Origin: Microbacterium yannicii
GTDB lineage: Bacteria > Actinomycetota > Actinomycetes > Actinomycetales > Microbacteriaceae
Direction of reading: 5' to 3'
Length of the DNA: 64,000 bases
Assembly (NCBI RefSeq): GCF_024055635.1
Contig: NZ_JAMXMB010000010.1
Span: 62,001-126,000, forward strand
Each line of letters begins with the position of its first letter. Within the stretch, counting starts at the first letter, position 1. Under the pieces are notes generated by a model. It saw only the letters and a list, made by a program, of their open reading frames with translations. It was not told the origin of the DNA and did no database searches. Made by a program: the position numbers and the translations under genes. Below are positions 1 to 7,970 of this stretch, in pieces.

Positions 1-1660
1 CCTCGGTGACGCGCCCCGCATCGACACGCCAGCGCCGGTCGAGCTGCACGGCTTCGAGCATGCGTCGATCATGCGTCACCAGGAGAAGGGTGCCCCGGTA
101 TGACTCGAGCGCCTGCTCGAGCTGTTCGATCGCCGCCAGGTCGAGGTGGTTGGTGGGCTCATCGAGCACCAGAACGTTCACGCCGCGCGCCTGCAGCAGG
201 GCCAGCGCAGCGCGCGTGCGCTCGCCCGGAGAGAGCTCGTCCACCGGTCGATTCACATGATCAGCCTTCAGACCGAACTTGGCGAGCAGAGTGCGCACCT
301 CCCCGGACTCCATCGCCGGCACGAGCTCCTCGAATGCGGCGGCGAGGGGCCGGGAGCCCACCAGCAAGGAACGGGCCTGATCGATCTCGCCGACCTCGAC
401 GTTCGCGCCGACGCTCGACGTGCCCTGGTCCGGCACCTGCCTCCCCAGCAGGGCGCGCAGCAGCGTCGACTTGCCGGCGCCGTTGTGACCCGTGATGCCG
501 ATCCGGTCACCGGCGTTCACCTGCACAGACACCGGCCCGAGCGTGAACGAGCCCTGCTCGAAGACGGCGGAGTTCAGCGTCGAGACGACCGTGCTCGAGC
601 GGGGTGCCGCGCCGATGGTGAACTCGAGCTGCCATTCCTTACGCGGTTCCTCGACCTCGTCGAGCCGCGCGATGCGGCTCTCCATCTGGCGCACCTTCTG
701 CGCCTGCTTCTCGCTCGACTCGGTGACCGCCTTGCGCCGGATCTTGTCGTTGTCAGGCGATTTCTTCATCGCGTTGCGCACACCCTGGCTCGACCACTCC
801 CGCTGCGTGCGCGCCCGCGCGACCAGATCGGCCTTCTTGTCTGCGAACTCGTCGTACTTCTCCCGCGCGTGCCGGCGAACCGTCGCGCGCTCCTCGAGAT
901 AGGCGTCGTAGCCGCCGCCGTAAAGGCGGTGCGAATGCTGCGCCAGATCGAGCTCCAGGACTCGCGTCACGCTGCGCGCCAGGAACTCGCGGTCGTGGCT
1001 GACCAGCACGACACCGCCCCGCAGTCCCCGCACGAACGCCTCGAGTCGTTCCAGGCCGTCGAGGTCGAGATCGTTGGTGGGCTCATCCAGCAGCGCGATG
1101 TCGAACCGAGAGAGCAACAGCGCTGCGAGCCCGACCCGGGCAGCCTGGCCGCCCGACAGCGACGTCATCGTCGCCTCTGCAGCGGGCGCCCCGCCGAGGT
1201 CCAGCCCGAGGTCGGCGAGCACGACCGGAATGCGTTCCTCGAGGTCGGCAGCGCCGCTCGCGAGCCAGCGATCCAGTGCCGTCGAGTAAGTGTCTGCGGG
1301 GTCGACGCCGGGCTCGGACGACGCAGCGTCGCCCAGGGCGGCGGCCGCGGCATCCATCTCCCTGGTCGCCTGTGCACAGCCCGTACGACGGGCGAGGTAT
1401 TCGGCGACGGTCTCGCCGTCGACGCGTTCGTGCTCCTGAGGCAGCCAGCCGACGAAGGCGTCGGAGGGGGAAAGCGTGATGGTGCCGGCCTGCGGTTCGT
1501 CGATGCCGGCGAGCAGCCGCAGCAGCGTGGACTTCCCCGCTCCGTTGGCACCGACCACCCCGACCACATCGCCCGGCGCCACCGTCAGATCGAGCGAGTC
1601 GAAGAGCGTGCGATGACCGTGACCGCCGGCCAGTCCGCGCGTCACGAGTGTTGCGGTCAT
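1..1660 (-). CDS. ABC-F family ATP-binding cassette protein (3' end cut by window edge)
   Basis: Soluble tandem-ABC ATPase of the ABC-F family, which works on ribosomes (translation factor or antibiotic-resistance type) and not as a transporter, since no membrane segment is present. About 553 residues are visible and the C-terminus lies outside the window. The first cassette shows Walker A GANGAGKSTLLRLL, signature LSGGQAARVGLAALLL and Walker B ALLDEPTNDLDLDGL. A charged linker rich in Lys, Arg and Glu follows, and then a second cassette with GHNGAGKSTLLRALLG, LSPGERTRAALALL and VLVLDEPTNHLDL. The EPTN form of Walker B in both halves is typical of ABC-F. The ATG at 1660 is followed at once by the first beta strand of the cassette, so the start is convincing. 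The family call is firm; the subtype (EttA-like or resistance-type) cannot be told. Confidence 0.9.
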   Translation of the reverse strand, partial: MTATLVTRGLAGGHGHRTLFDSLDLTVAPGDVVGVVGANGAGKSTLLRLLAGIDEPQAGTITLSPSDAFVGWLPQEHERVDGETVAEYLARRTGCAQATREMDAAAAALGDAASSEPGVDPADTYSTALDRWLASGAADLEERIPVVLADLGLDLGGAPAAEATMTSLSGGQAARVGLAALLLSRFDIALLDEPTNDLDLDGLERLEAFVRGLRGGVVLVSHDREFLARSVTRVLELDLAQHSHRLYGGGYDAYLEERATVRRHAREKYDEFADKKADLVARARTQREWSSQGVRNAMKKSPDNDKIRRKAVTESSEKQAQKVRQMESRIARLDEVEEPRKEWQLEFTIGAAPRSSTVVSTLNSAVFEQGSFTLGPVSVQVNAGDRIGITGHNGAGKSTLLRALLGRQVPDQGTSSVGANVEVGEIDQARSLLVGSRPLAAAFEELVPAMESGEVRTLLAKFGLKADHVNRPVDELSPGERTRAALALLQARGVNVLVLDEPTNHLDLAAIEQLEQALESYRGTLLLVTHDRRMLEAVQLDRRWRVDAGRVTE

Positions 1661-1798
1661 GCCTCCATCCTCTCAGCGCGCGAGCGCCTGCTCGTTCGGC
1701 GGGCGCGCCCCGACGACGAATCGCCGCGGACGACGCACGTGACGGGCCGTCACGTCAAGGGGGTGCGTGCGACATGGTGGCCGCACCAAGGTGAGCGC

Positions 1799-2020
1799 AT
1801 GAGCATCCACAACGAGGACCTCCACGTCGCGTTGGACGACGATCGCATCGAGACCATCGAGCACGTGGTCGCCGAGGTGGAGGACGACATCCACCACGGG
1901 AAGGTGTCGGATGACGTGAGTCACGTGCTCGCGCTACGGCTCGAGGCCGCGGGCGTCTCGTTGCCACCCGAAGCCGTCGATGATCTGGCCGAGGCCATCG
2001 AGAGCGACGTCTCGCTCTGA
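1799..2020 (+). CDS. Small acidic protein, unknown function
   Basis: A 73-residue protein rich in Asp and Glu (start MSIHNEDLHVALDDDRIETI). It has no signal peptide, membrane segment or cysteine. Two amphipathic stretches, DRIETIEHVVAEVEDDIHHG and PPEAVDDLAEAIESDVSL, suggest a small helical bundle. The ATG is preceded by AAGGTG six bases upstream, an acceptable ribosome binding site, and lies 138 bp beyond the divergent ABC-F start. I do not recognise the family. It could be a small regulatory or partner protein, but neighbours give no clue to a job. Confidence 0.6.
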   Translation: MSIHNEDLHVALDDDRIETIEHVVAEVEDDIHHGKVSDDVSHVLALRLEAAGVSLPPEAVDDLAEAIESDVSL

Positions 2021-2221
2021 CTTCTCCTGGGCGAAAACTGACCGTGGCGGCTACGCCCATGCCGCGGATGGCCCGCAGCTGTTTCCGATCTTCGGTGGCG
2101 TCGTCCGAGTAGCGACGCGGCGTCAGAGACGACCGCTGGCGTACCAGAGCAGCGCGGCTCGGCGATCCGGGGCCAGCTCGCGGGCGCGCAATCTCCGTAA
2201 CGGGGGATCCCCTGAGTTCAG

Positions 2222-2380
2222 GTCGCCGCCGGCATGGCGAACAAACAGGTCGCGACCAGGCTCGGCATCAGCGAGCGCACGGTGAAAGCGCACCTCGGCA
2301 GCGTCTTTCGTCACATCGGAGTGACCGACCGCACCAGCGCAGCGATGTGGGCACGCGATCACCCGCACGCGAGTGGCTGA
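2222..2380 (+). pseudogene. Remnant of a LuxR-type regulator (C-terminal HTH only)
   Basis: This frame reads VAAGMANKQVATRLGISERT and continues with VKAHLGSVFRHIGVTDRTSA up to a TGA at 2378-2380. It is the DNA-binding helix-turn-helix of LuxR/NarL response regulators, including the characteristic TVKxHL recognition helix. Just upstream the same frame meets a TGA (2213-2215), and the expected TPRE motif is broken between frames. The receiver domain is absent. An ATG at 2234 could in principle give a 48-residue HTH-only peptide, but there is no ribosome binding site. The rest of 2021-2601 shows no other gene I can support. Confidence 0.65.
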
Positions 2381-2601
2381 GACGGCTGTCCTGCCACAAG
2401 GCGCGCAGCCGCGTGCGGCCGCGCGCCCGTAGCTCGGGCTGCCGGGCGAGACCTCAGCAGGAGGTCGAGCAGTGCGGAGACTGCGGTGAGAGGAACGTCT
2501 CGGTCGAGCAGCCCAGCACGTGCCCTTCCCCGCTGCCGGATTGACGAGGATGATGTTGCCCGGGGCGCGACGCGATCCGCGACGCGTAGGGAGGGACAAT
2601 C

Positions 2602-3024
2602 ATGGGTGCCAACGAGTCCGGCAGCGGGACGAAGGAGGACCCGTGGCGGCTGAAGACGCCGCCGCTATCGTCCTCGTACGAGATGTATCGCGATGCCGAG
2701 GCCGATCCTGCGGTGCTGGTCTGCAAGGTGGGCAGCACCCGCCTCACGTATCTGGATCGCGCGGTCGATGACCTCCGCGAGATGCTGATCGCTCGCGGGG
2801 ACTGGATGCCGTTGGGTGCCGCAGACGAGCAGAAGGATGCCGTGCCGGGCACGGTCGAAGAATGGGCGCGATCGCCGGAGAACCCCGTCGGCGGCTGGTA
2901 CGGACAGCGCAAGGGCTACCGGGGCCGCTTCGCCATGTACGTGCCTCCGTTGCTGGAAGCACTGGGATACGTCGAACTGGAGCACAACCCCCGGGGCAAC
3001 CGAGTCCGCGCCGTCGGTTCGTAG
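2602..3024 (+). CDS. Conserved actinobacterial protein of unknown function
   Basis: A 140-residue soluble protein. The N-terminus (SGTKEDPWRLKTPPLSSSYE), the central GSTRLTYLDRAVDDLREML and the later GDWMPLGAADEQK, NPVGGWYGQRKGYRGRFAMY and VPPLLEALGYVELEHN form a pattern I associate with a conserved family common in actinobacteria; I recall it as DUF6855 but cannot check this. No catalytic motif stands out, although the invariant-looking WYG..KGYRGRF patch could bind a ligand. The ATG at 2602 has a strong GGGAGGGA ribosome site upstream. It stands alone between a decayed regulator and a P-loop kinase. Confidence 0.7.
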   Translation: MGANESGSGTKEDPWRLKTPPLSSSYEMYRDAEADPAVLVCKVGSTRLTYLDRAVDDLREMLIARGDWMPLGAADEQKDAVPGTVEEWARSPENPVGGWYGQRKGYRGRFAMYVPPLLEALGYVELEHNPRGNRVRAVGS

Positions 3025-3141
3025 CAGCGCAGCACGCGGAATCCGGCCACCAGCGACGTCATCGCCCCGCCCCGCAGAAGATCCTCATTCGCGCCGGCGC
3101 ACGCCGGGGACCCCGACCGGTCAAGGGATATCGTCGGAGCG

Positions 3142-3549
3142 GTGAGCAGAGTTGTTCTGATGTGCGGGCCCGCGGGTTCGGGAAAGTCGACCGTCGCCAG
3201 GCGGCTCGAATCCGAGGGCATGGTTCGCCTTTCGTTCGACCAGGAAGCCTGGCGACGTGGCATCCAGACGATGCCCCTACCGGCCGACGTGCGCGAAGAC
3301 ATCGAGCAAGAACTCCGCGCCCGCCTCGCGTATCGGGACCTCTTGCGCCCGCTTGGAGTAGTGCCGGAGACGATCTATCTCGCGACGCCACGAGCAGTCG
3401 CGCTCGAGCGAATGGATGCGCGCAGCCACGAGCACGCCGACGATTACGCGCTTCCCAACGACGTCGCGGCCGAGTACTTCGACCACTTCCAGCCCCCGAC
3501 CGCCGACGAAGGCCCTTTGACGGTACTCGGTGCCTCCGCGCTGCATTGA
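3142..3549 (+). CDS. P-loop ATP-binding protein (small kinase type), apparently internally deleted
   Basis: A 135-residue P-loop NTPase. Walker A is GPAGSGKSTVARRL, directly followed by ESEGMVRLSFDQEAWRRG. The C-terminal part (LLRPLGVVPETIYLATPRAV, then HADDYALPNDVAAEYFDHFQ) matches the family of predicted small-molecule kinases that share this layout. As I know that family, about 20-25 residues with a DFSFW-like strand lie between the helix ELRARL and the motif YR.LLRPLG. Here the two are joined directly as ELRARLAYRDLLRPLG, an apparent in-frame loss of the segment that normally carries the Walker-B-like Asp. The GTG start is chosen because Walker A begins seven residues later. A TATCGT hexamer at 3129-3134 would place transcription at or next to the GTG, so the message may be leaderless. 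Confidence 0.7.
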   Translation: MSRVVLMCGPAGSGKSTVARRLESEGMVRLSFDQEAWRRGIQTMPLPADVREDIEQELRARLAYRDLLRPLGVVPETIYLATPRAVALERMDARSHEHADDYALPNDVAAEYFDHFQPPTADEGPLTVLGASALH

Positions 3550-3813
3550 GCGTCTAGTGGTGGGCGAGGCTGGACTCCGACGCCAGATTGACGACCGATC
3601 ACCGACCGGTCTGCGCCGGGTTCGTGAGGGGAATTGATCCTGCGGCGGCTGTCACGTGCGGTTGTCGACCGCGTCCGCGGGCAGGCGGGCGGATGGACCT
3701 CGGTGTTCTCTCCGATGGCGCTCGTGGTGTGCACGTCGGGCCCTTGTTGCTGCCCATGATCTTCTGCCACCATGCACGGCATCAGCGGTACCTACACAAT
3801 GAGGAGGCTCGCG

Positions 3814-4194
3814 ATGCCCAGGGAGATCGTCACCACACCGGAGGCTCCTAGCTCCTCCCTCTACAGTCAGGCGGTGCGAGCGGGAACGCACGTCTATGTC
3901 TCAGGCACGGTCGGCGTAGACGTGAACACGGGAACCCTGGCCGGCGACACCATTCAGGAGCAGACGCGTCAGGCGCTCGCGAACTGCGAGGCGATCCTGA
4001 AGGCGGCAGGGGCGCGACTGGAGGACGTCGTCGAGCTCGGCATCCTGCTCACACGGCCGGAGGACTTCGCGGGGCTCAACGAGGAGTACGCACGCTGGTT
4101 CCCGTCAGCATCACCCGCGCGGTACGTCGCGAAGCTCGGCGTCGAACTGCCCGGCATCCTGATGTCCATCCGTGCGACGGCCGTCACCGCGTAG
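3814..4194 (+). CDS. RidA/YjgF/YER057c family enamine/imine deaminase
   Basis: A 126-residue RidA-family protein. Members hydrolyse reactive enamine and imine intermediates such as 2-aminoacrylate in the cytosol, acting as trimers. Visible signatures are YSQAVRAGTHVYVSGTVGVD near the N-terminus, the central QEQTRQALANCEAILKAAGA, EDVVELGILLTRPEDFAGLN and EEYARWF. In the C-terminal part ARYVAKLGVELPGILMSIRA the usual PAR..V..L motif is kept. The expected catalytic Arg lies in SPARYVAKL. The ATG at 3814 is preferred because AGGAGG lies a few bases upstream; an earlier ATG at 3772 would add 14 unusual residues. It stands alone, so the physiological substrate is not indicated. Confidence 0.88.
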   Translation: MPREIVTTPEAPSSSLYSQAVRAGTHVYVSGTVGVDVNTGTLAGDTIQEQTRQALANCEAILKAAGARLEDVVELGILLTRPEDFAGLNEEYARWFPSASPARYVAKLGVELPGILMSIRATAVTA

Positions 4195-4292
4195 CGCAGC
4201 TTCGCACTGCTGAGCTTCCGGACAGGCGAACCCCTCTTACGCCCGTTTGCTCAGACCGCTAACGTTGGGCAACCCACGAATCGAGGCGTGCC

Positions 4293-4550
4293 ATGACCGA
4301 GCCTTCGTCCGCCCTCGACGCGAAAGTATGGCTGCCTCTCGCCGCCATCGTCCTCGGGGCGGTGAGCATCTTCTTCAACCCCTACCTCTTGGTGTCGGTA
4401 GTCGCAATAGTGCTGGGCATCGTCGGCCTGATCGGCACGCGCCAGGCGAGCAATCAGCGGACGTACCGCCTGATCTCCATTCTGGGTATCGTCGCGGGAG
4501 CGATCGGAGCGCTGTCGGTGATCGTCAGCAATACGATCAGCACGATGTAG
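4293..4550 (+). CDS. Small two-helix membrane protein (DUF4190-like)
   Basis: An 85-residue protein with two hydrophobic hairpins: VWLPLAAIVLGAVSIFFNPY with LLVSVVAIVLGIVGLIGT, then LISILGIVAGAIGALSVIVS near the C-terminus. The short polar loop TRQASNQRTYR separates them. This layout, with repeated (I/L)xLG(I/A)xG patterns, resembles the DUF4190 group of small membrane proteins seen next to many actinobacterial genes; their function is unknown. The start ATG is followed by a soluble 10-residue tail. It is monocistronic between RidA and the convergent tetR gene. The membrane assignment is clear; the family label is tentative. Confidence 0.65.
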   Translation: MTEPSSALDAKVWLPLAAIVLGAVSIFFNPYLLVSVVAIVLGIVGLIGTRQASNQRTYRLISILGIVAGAIGALSVIVSNTISTM

Positions 4551-4655
4551 CGACGAGCGAGCACGGGTGAGAGTGTCGGCGTGTCAGCCGTCAGAAGGAC
4601 TCAGACGCCCGGGTTGCTGGGCGGCCCCATGCGCGTATCGACGTCGGATTCCTGC

Positions 4656-5273
4656 TCAATCGGCCCACAACGCGCGCTCGGCCATCACGATCAGGCGCGC
4701 TGAGCTGTCCTCGACGCTCAGGCCGCGTCCGGTGAACAACTGGTCGAATGTCTCGAAGCTCGTGATGACCCACAGGATGTCGACCGCCTCCTCTACGGTG
4801 AGGTCGGCGCGTAGGTGCCCCTCTTGGGCGAGCCGTCGGGCCAAGCGGCGCTGTCCCTCGATGCGCCCGCGCTCGACCACCTCGAACGCACCTCGCACCT
4901 CCTCGGGTTCGAGTGCCCACATCGAATAGATCGTCCGCGAGACGTCGCGCTCGGCCGCGTAGACGCTGGCCGCAGCCCGGAGCCCCTCGCGCACCGCATC
5001 ACGGGCGTCCGGAAGATTCACCGCCTCGACGATGCGGTTGAAGCCCGTACGTTCGAGCAAGTCTTGGCCGAGTGCTTGGAAGAGCCCGGCCTTCGAGCCG
5101 AACACCAGGTACACCGTGGAGCGGGCGACGCCGGCGGCCTGAGCCACCCGCTCGACGCTCAAAGCCTCGGCGGGGGTCGTGCGCAAATGATCGCGCATCG
5201 CGTCGAGGATCTTGCGGCGCGTTTCTTCGGCCGCCGCCGCCCGAGCCTGCTGCGAGTACTTCCGCGTTGTCAT
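4656..5273 (-). CDS. TetR/AcrR family repressor (monooxygenase-linked)
   Basis: A 205-residue TetR-family regulator. The N-terminal DNA-binding domain spans about residues 15-65, with EETRRKILDAMRDHL and the helix-turn-helix SVERVAQAAGVARSTVYLVF followed by GSKAGLF. The rest is the variable ligand-binding helical domain. It is divergently transcribed from the FAD monooxygenase gene across 96 bp containing the palindrome AGACA-cac-TGTCT. This is the classic layout for a local repressor induced by the enzyme's substrate. On its own strand the hexamer TAGGAT (5280-5285) ends six bases before the ATG, so a leaderless message is likely. The ligand is unknown. Confidence 0.88.
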   Translation of the reverse strand: MTTRKYSQQARAAAAEETRRKILDAMRDHLRTTPAEALSVERVAQAAGVARSTVYLVFGSKAGLFQALGQDLLERTGFNRIVEAVNLPDARDAVREGLRAAASVYAAERDVSRTIYSMWALEPEEVRGAFEVVERGRIEGQRRLARRLAQEGHLRADLTVEEAVDILWVITSFETFDQLFTGRGLSVEDSSARLIVMAERALWAD

Positions 5274-5292
5274 GATCCCATCCTACTTTTAC

Positions 5293-5351
5293 TTGACAGC
5301 GCGTCCGATGAAAGACACACTGTCTAGCGAAAGACACAACGTCCGATGAAA
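5293..5351. promoter_or_regulatory. Divergent promoter-operator between tetR and FAD monooxygenase
   Basis: On the plus strand TTGACA lies at 5293-5298, a good -35 element towards the monooxygenase; no convincing -10 could be assigned. A perfect 5-bp-arm palindrome AGACA-cac-TGTCT lies at 5313-5325, with a further half-site AGACA at 5332-5336. Two direct copies of CGTCCGATGAAA flank it at 5302-5313 and 5340-5351. The palindrome is the likely TetR operator, placed to block the monooxygenase promoter. Confidence 0.55.
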
Positions 5352-5369
5352 TGCGATGAGAGGTTTCCG

Positions 5370-6839
5370 ATGCCCACGCTCTCCACACCGCCGACCGTGA
5401 TCGTGGTCGGCGCCGGCCCCGCCGGGCTCACAGCGGCCATCGCCCTCGTCCGCCAGGGCATCCCCACACTGGTCGTAGAGCGACGGACAGCCCCCTCGCC
5501 GTTCCCACGCGCGACCGGAGTCAACCTTCGAACCATGGAACTCATGCGAGCCTGGGGCCTCGAACAGTCAGTCCGATCCGGCGCCGTCGCCGGTGAGACC
5601 ACGGGTTGGGTGGGACCAACCCTCGTGTCGCCTGATGGCACCGAGGTATCCATGGGCTTTCCATCGGCAGCGGATGCCGCACTGCTCAGCCCCACGACGG
5701 GGATCATCGCGCCGCAGGACCATCTCGAGCCGGTGCTGATGGAGCACTTCCTCTCGTTCTCCGCTGCGTCGGTGCTCGTCGGCACGACAGTGATCGGGTT
5801 CACCGCCGACCAAGATGGCGTGATCGTCTCGCTTCGCCAGGGCGACGAGAGATCGACCGTTCGCGCCGCGTACCTCATCGGGGCCGACGGCGCCCGCAGC
5901 ACGGTTCGTCGTCACTCCGGCATCCCGATGCGGGGGCCGGGAGAGCTGGCCGCGTATCTCGCCGTCGTTTTCCACGCTCCGCTTGCAGAGTTTGTGGACA
6001 AGCCCCTCCATGGGCTGTACATGCTCACTCGACAGGGACCTCCGTGGGTGTTTCTGCCCACCGACGCGTGCGACCGTTGGGCGTTTTCCATGACGTGGGA
6101 TCCCACGCGTGAGACTCTGGCCGATTACCCGCCGGAGCGCTTGGCCGAACTCATCCGCTCAGGGGCCGGCGTACCTGACCTCGAAGTGGACATCGCATGG
6201 GTCAGCGATTTCGCATTCACCGCTGAGATCGCTGACCGGTATCGCGAGGGGCGGGTGTTCATCGTCGGAGACGCTGCCCACCGGATGACGCCTCGCGGCG
6301 CGACCGGAATGAATACGGCGATCCACGACGGCTACGACCTCGGCTGGAAGCTCGGCTGGGTCCTTCGCGGATGGGCCGACGAATCACTCCTCGACACCTT
6401 CGAGGCGGAGCGTCGACCAGTGGGCCTGAGGAACATGGAGCGCTCGACTCACTCTTCCGACCAGCGCGACGTGTCGAAGGACTACCTCGATGACATCGCC
6501 GACCGAGTCCCGCACGTCTGGCTGCCCGATGGCCACACGTCCACGCTCGACCTGCTCGGCGACGGACTGCTGATCATGACAGGCCCGGGCGGGCACGCGC
6601 CCCTCCCTGTCCCGACGCCTGCCATCCCGGTCGTCGTCCATGTGCTCGACCCGGCGACAGCGGATGCGCTGCACCTCGGCGTCGACGGCGCCATGCTCGT
6701 CCGGCCTGACGGTCAACCGATTGCTCGATGGGATGTCTCGCCAGATGCCTCCATCATCTCGTCGGCCATTGCCACGCTCGGTGTTGCAGTCGGAGAGCAC
6801 ACTCCCGTCGTCGAGCGCGCGGAGCTCGTGCTCGGGTAG
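5370..6839 (+). CDS. FAD-dependent aromatic-type monooxygenase (class A flavoprotein)
   Basis: A 489-residue flavoprotein hydroxylase of the PheA/TfdB/MhpA type, which uses NAD(P)H and O2 to hydroxylate aromatic or polyketide substrates. The N-terminal Rossmann motif is VIVVGAGPAGLTAAIAL, followed at the end of the second strand by the acidic residue of LVVERR. The DG motif is LIGADGARSTVRR, and the GD motif that contacts the FAD ribityl chain is VFIVGDAAHRMTPRGATGMN, followed by DGYDLGWKLGWVLRGWA. The C-terminal part is thioredoxin-like but short. The ATG at 5370 has GAGAGG upstream; an ATG at 5346 would add eight residues without a good site. The neighbouring TetR gene suggests substrate induction. 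The exact substrate cannot be read from sequence. Confidence 0.88.
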   Translation: MPTLSTPPTVIVVGAGPAGLTAAIALVRQGIPTLVVERRTAPSPFPRATGVNLRTMELMRAWGLEQSVRSGAVAGETTGWVGPTLVSPDGTEVSMGFPSAADAALLSPTTGIIAPQDHLEPVLMEHFLSFSAASVLVGTTVIGFTADQDGVIVSLRQGDERSTVRAAYLIGADGARSTVRRHSGIPMRGPGELAAYLAVVFHAPLAEFVDKPLHGLYMLTRQGPPWVFLPTDACDRWAFSMTWDPTRETLADYPPERLAELIRSGAGVPDLEVDIAWVSDFAFTAEIADRYREGRVFIVGDAAHRMTPRGATGMNTAIHDGYDLGWKLGWVLRGWADESLLDTFEAERRPVGLRNMERSTHSSDQRDVSKDYLDDIADRVPHVWLPDGHTSTLDLLGDGLLIMTGPGGHAPLPVPTPAIPVVVHVLDPATADALHLGVDGAMLVRPDGQPIARWDVSPDASIISSAIATLGVAVGEHTPVVERAELVLG

Positions 6840-7242
6840 AACCAAGTCAACGGTCACGGCCGTCATCGATAGAGCCACGGCTGCGCGCGAGCCGATCGTT
6901 GGGCTGTCCGATACTCCGCTAGCAATGGCCGCGTCGCCACCAAGCCAGTCGCTGCAACCTGCCGACTCCACCGTGCCGTCCCGGGCGGCAAGGACGCACG
7001 TGAGCGACTGCTGCGTGTCAGTCTCGAGGTGATATCCACGCCATCGAGCGACGCAATGGATCGCTGTTGCTGGGTCGACCATGACTGTGTCGGAATCGAC
7101 ATTGACGAAGTCCTCGTCTGTGGCGGGGACGAAGCAACTTTGGAGGATTCCTGCCCTCCTCCTCGGGGCGCTCGCCCGCTACGAGGCTGCTCGGCGCCAC
7201 TTTGACGCTGGACGCTCGGCGCCAGGCAGTTCGCAATGGAGC
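6840..7242. other. 403-bp stretch without a confident gene; possible minus-strand remnant
   Basis: No complete gene is supported here. On the minus strand, 6840-7082 can be read from ATG 7082 as protein-like sequence (VDPATAIHCVARWRGYHLET, later DGTVESAGCSDWLGGD). The frame then runs into the 3' end of the monooxygenase and lacks a clear ribosome site. It may be a decayed gene end. No repeat or terminator was seen. Confidence 0.3.
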
Positions 7243-7884
7243 TCAGTCGGGAGCAGCCTTCGTGAGGACAGCATCGACAGCGAACGCCAGCGTCGCGCGT
7301 TCGTTCTCGATCCGTGACCCCGAGGCGGCCAGCGCACGTTCGATCGAAAGACCGTCTACGACCGTAAGCAGAAAGCGGGCGCGGGCCGGGTTGTCACCCT
7401 GCTGCAACGCCCCTTCGGCCTCGAGAATCGCCAGCCATGCTTCGATGCGGCGGAGGGCCTCGCGCTCGAGGACCAGGTAGCCCGCACGAGCCTGGTCCGA
7501 CGCGGACGCTCCGATGAACGACGAGAACACGCCCTCCCAGACCGCGCGCGCCTCAGCGGCCGAAGCGACCGGGTCGAGGATGCTCCACAGCGACTCGATG
7601 AGCCGCCGACGCGCAGGTGCAGAGGCGTCTCGAATGCGGTCGTCGGGGAGTGACTCGTCGTACACGGCGGTGAGCAAGGCGCTCATCAACGACTGCTGAG
7701 TGGGGAAGTAGTGCCGCAGCGTGCTGGCGCCGATCCCGGCGCGCGCGGCGACGGCTCGCACGCTGGGCTTTTCGCCTTCGCCGCCGTAGAGGATCTCGGT
7801 CGCCGCCTTGACGATGCGAGTGCGGGTGTCGATCGCGCACCTCCGTGGGCTGAGCCGGACTTGACAGGAATATCTTAATGGCAC
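7243..7884 (-). CDS. TetR/AcrR family repressor (GPP34 cassette), unusual start
   Basis: TetR regulator, 213 residues if read from the GTG at 7884. The DNA-binding domain is clear: DTRTRIVKAATEILYGG, then SVRAVAARAGIGASTLRHYF and PTQQSLMSALL. The C-terminal domain is all-helical. The only standard start, GTG 7884, lies inside the first operator repeat and upstream of the likely -10 element TAAGAT (7872-7877). A GGAGG at 7840-7844 is correctly spaced from an in-frame ATC at 7831-7833, just where a normal TetR would begin (xDTRTRIVKAA). So translation may start at ATC, or the ATG has mutated. The gene diverges from the GPP34/export pair and probably represses it and itself. Confidence 0.8.
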   Translation of the reverse strand: MPLRYSCQVRLSPRRCAIDTRTRIVKAATEILYGGEGEKPSVRAVAARAGIGASTLRHYFPTQQSLMSALLTAVYDESLPDDRIRDASAPARRRLIESLWSILDPVASAAEARAVWEGVFSSFIGASASDQARAGYLVLEREALRRIEAWLAILEAEGALQQGDNPARARFLLTVVDGLSIERALAASGSRIENERATLAFAVDAVLTKAAPD

Positions 7885-7919
7885 ACTGTGTTAGCACACC
7901 GTACTAGCACACTGTACTA
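7840..7919. promoter_or_regulatory. Three 13-bp iterons and divergent promoter of the GPP34 cassette
   Basis: Three tandem 13-bp units lie at 7881-7893 (GCACACTGTGTTA), 7894-7906 (GCACACCGTACTA) and 7907-7919 (GCACACTGTACTA). Units two and three also form overlapping palindromes of the form TAGnACnnnGTnCTA at 7892-7906 and 7905-7919. Towards tetR there is a -10-like TAAGAT (7872-7877) and a GGAGG (7840-7844). Towards GPP34 the TACTAA at the array end could be a -10. The array is the probable TetR operator. Confidence 0.6.
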
Positions 7920-7970
7920 ATCAGCAACAGGCCCCGACAGTGCGCACATATCTCCACGAGAGAGGCAATC

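Noticed and set aside
146..2020. Long plus-strand open frame of 624 codons over the ABC-F gene
   Set aside because: It is the shadow of the ABC-F gene on the other strand. Only its last 73 codons (1799-2020) lie outside that gene and have a start and ribosome site of their own.
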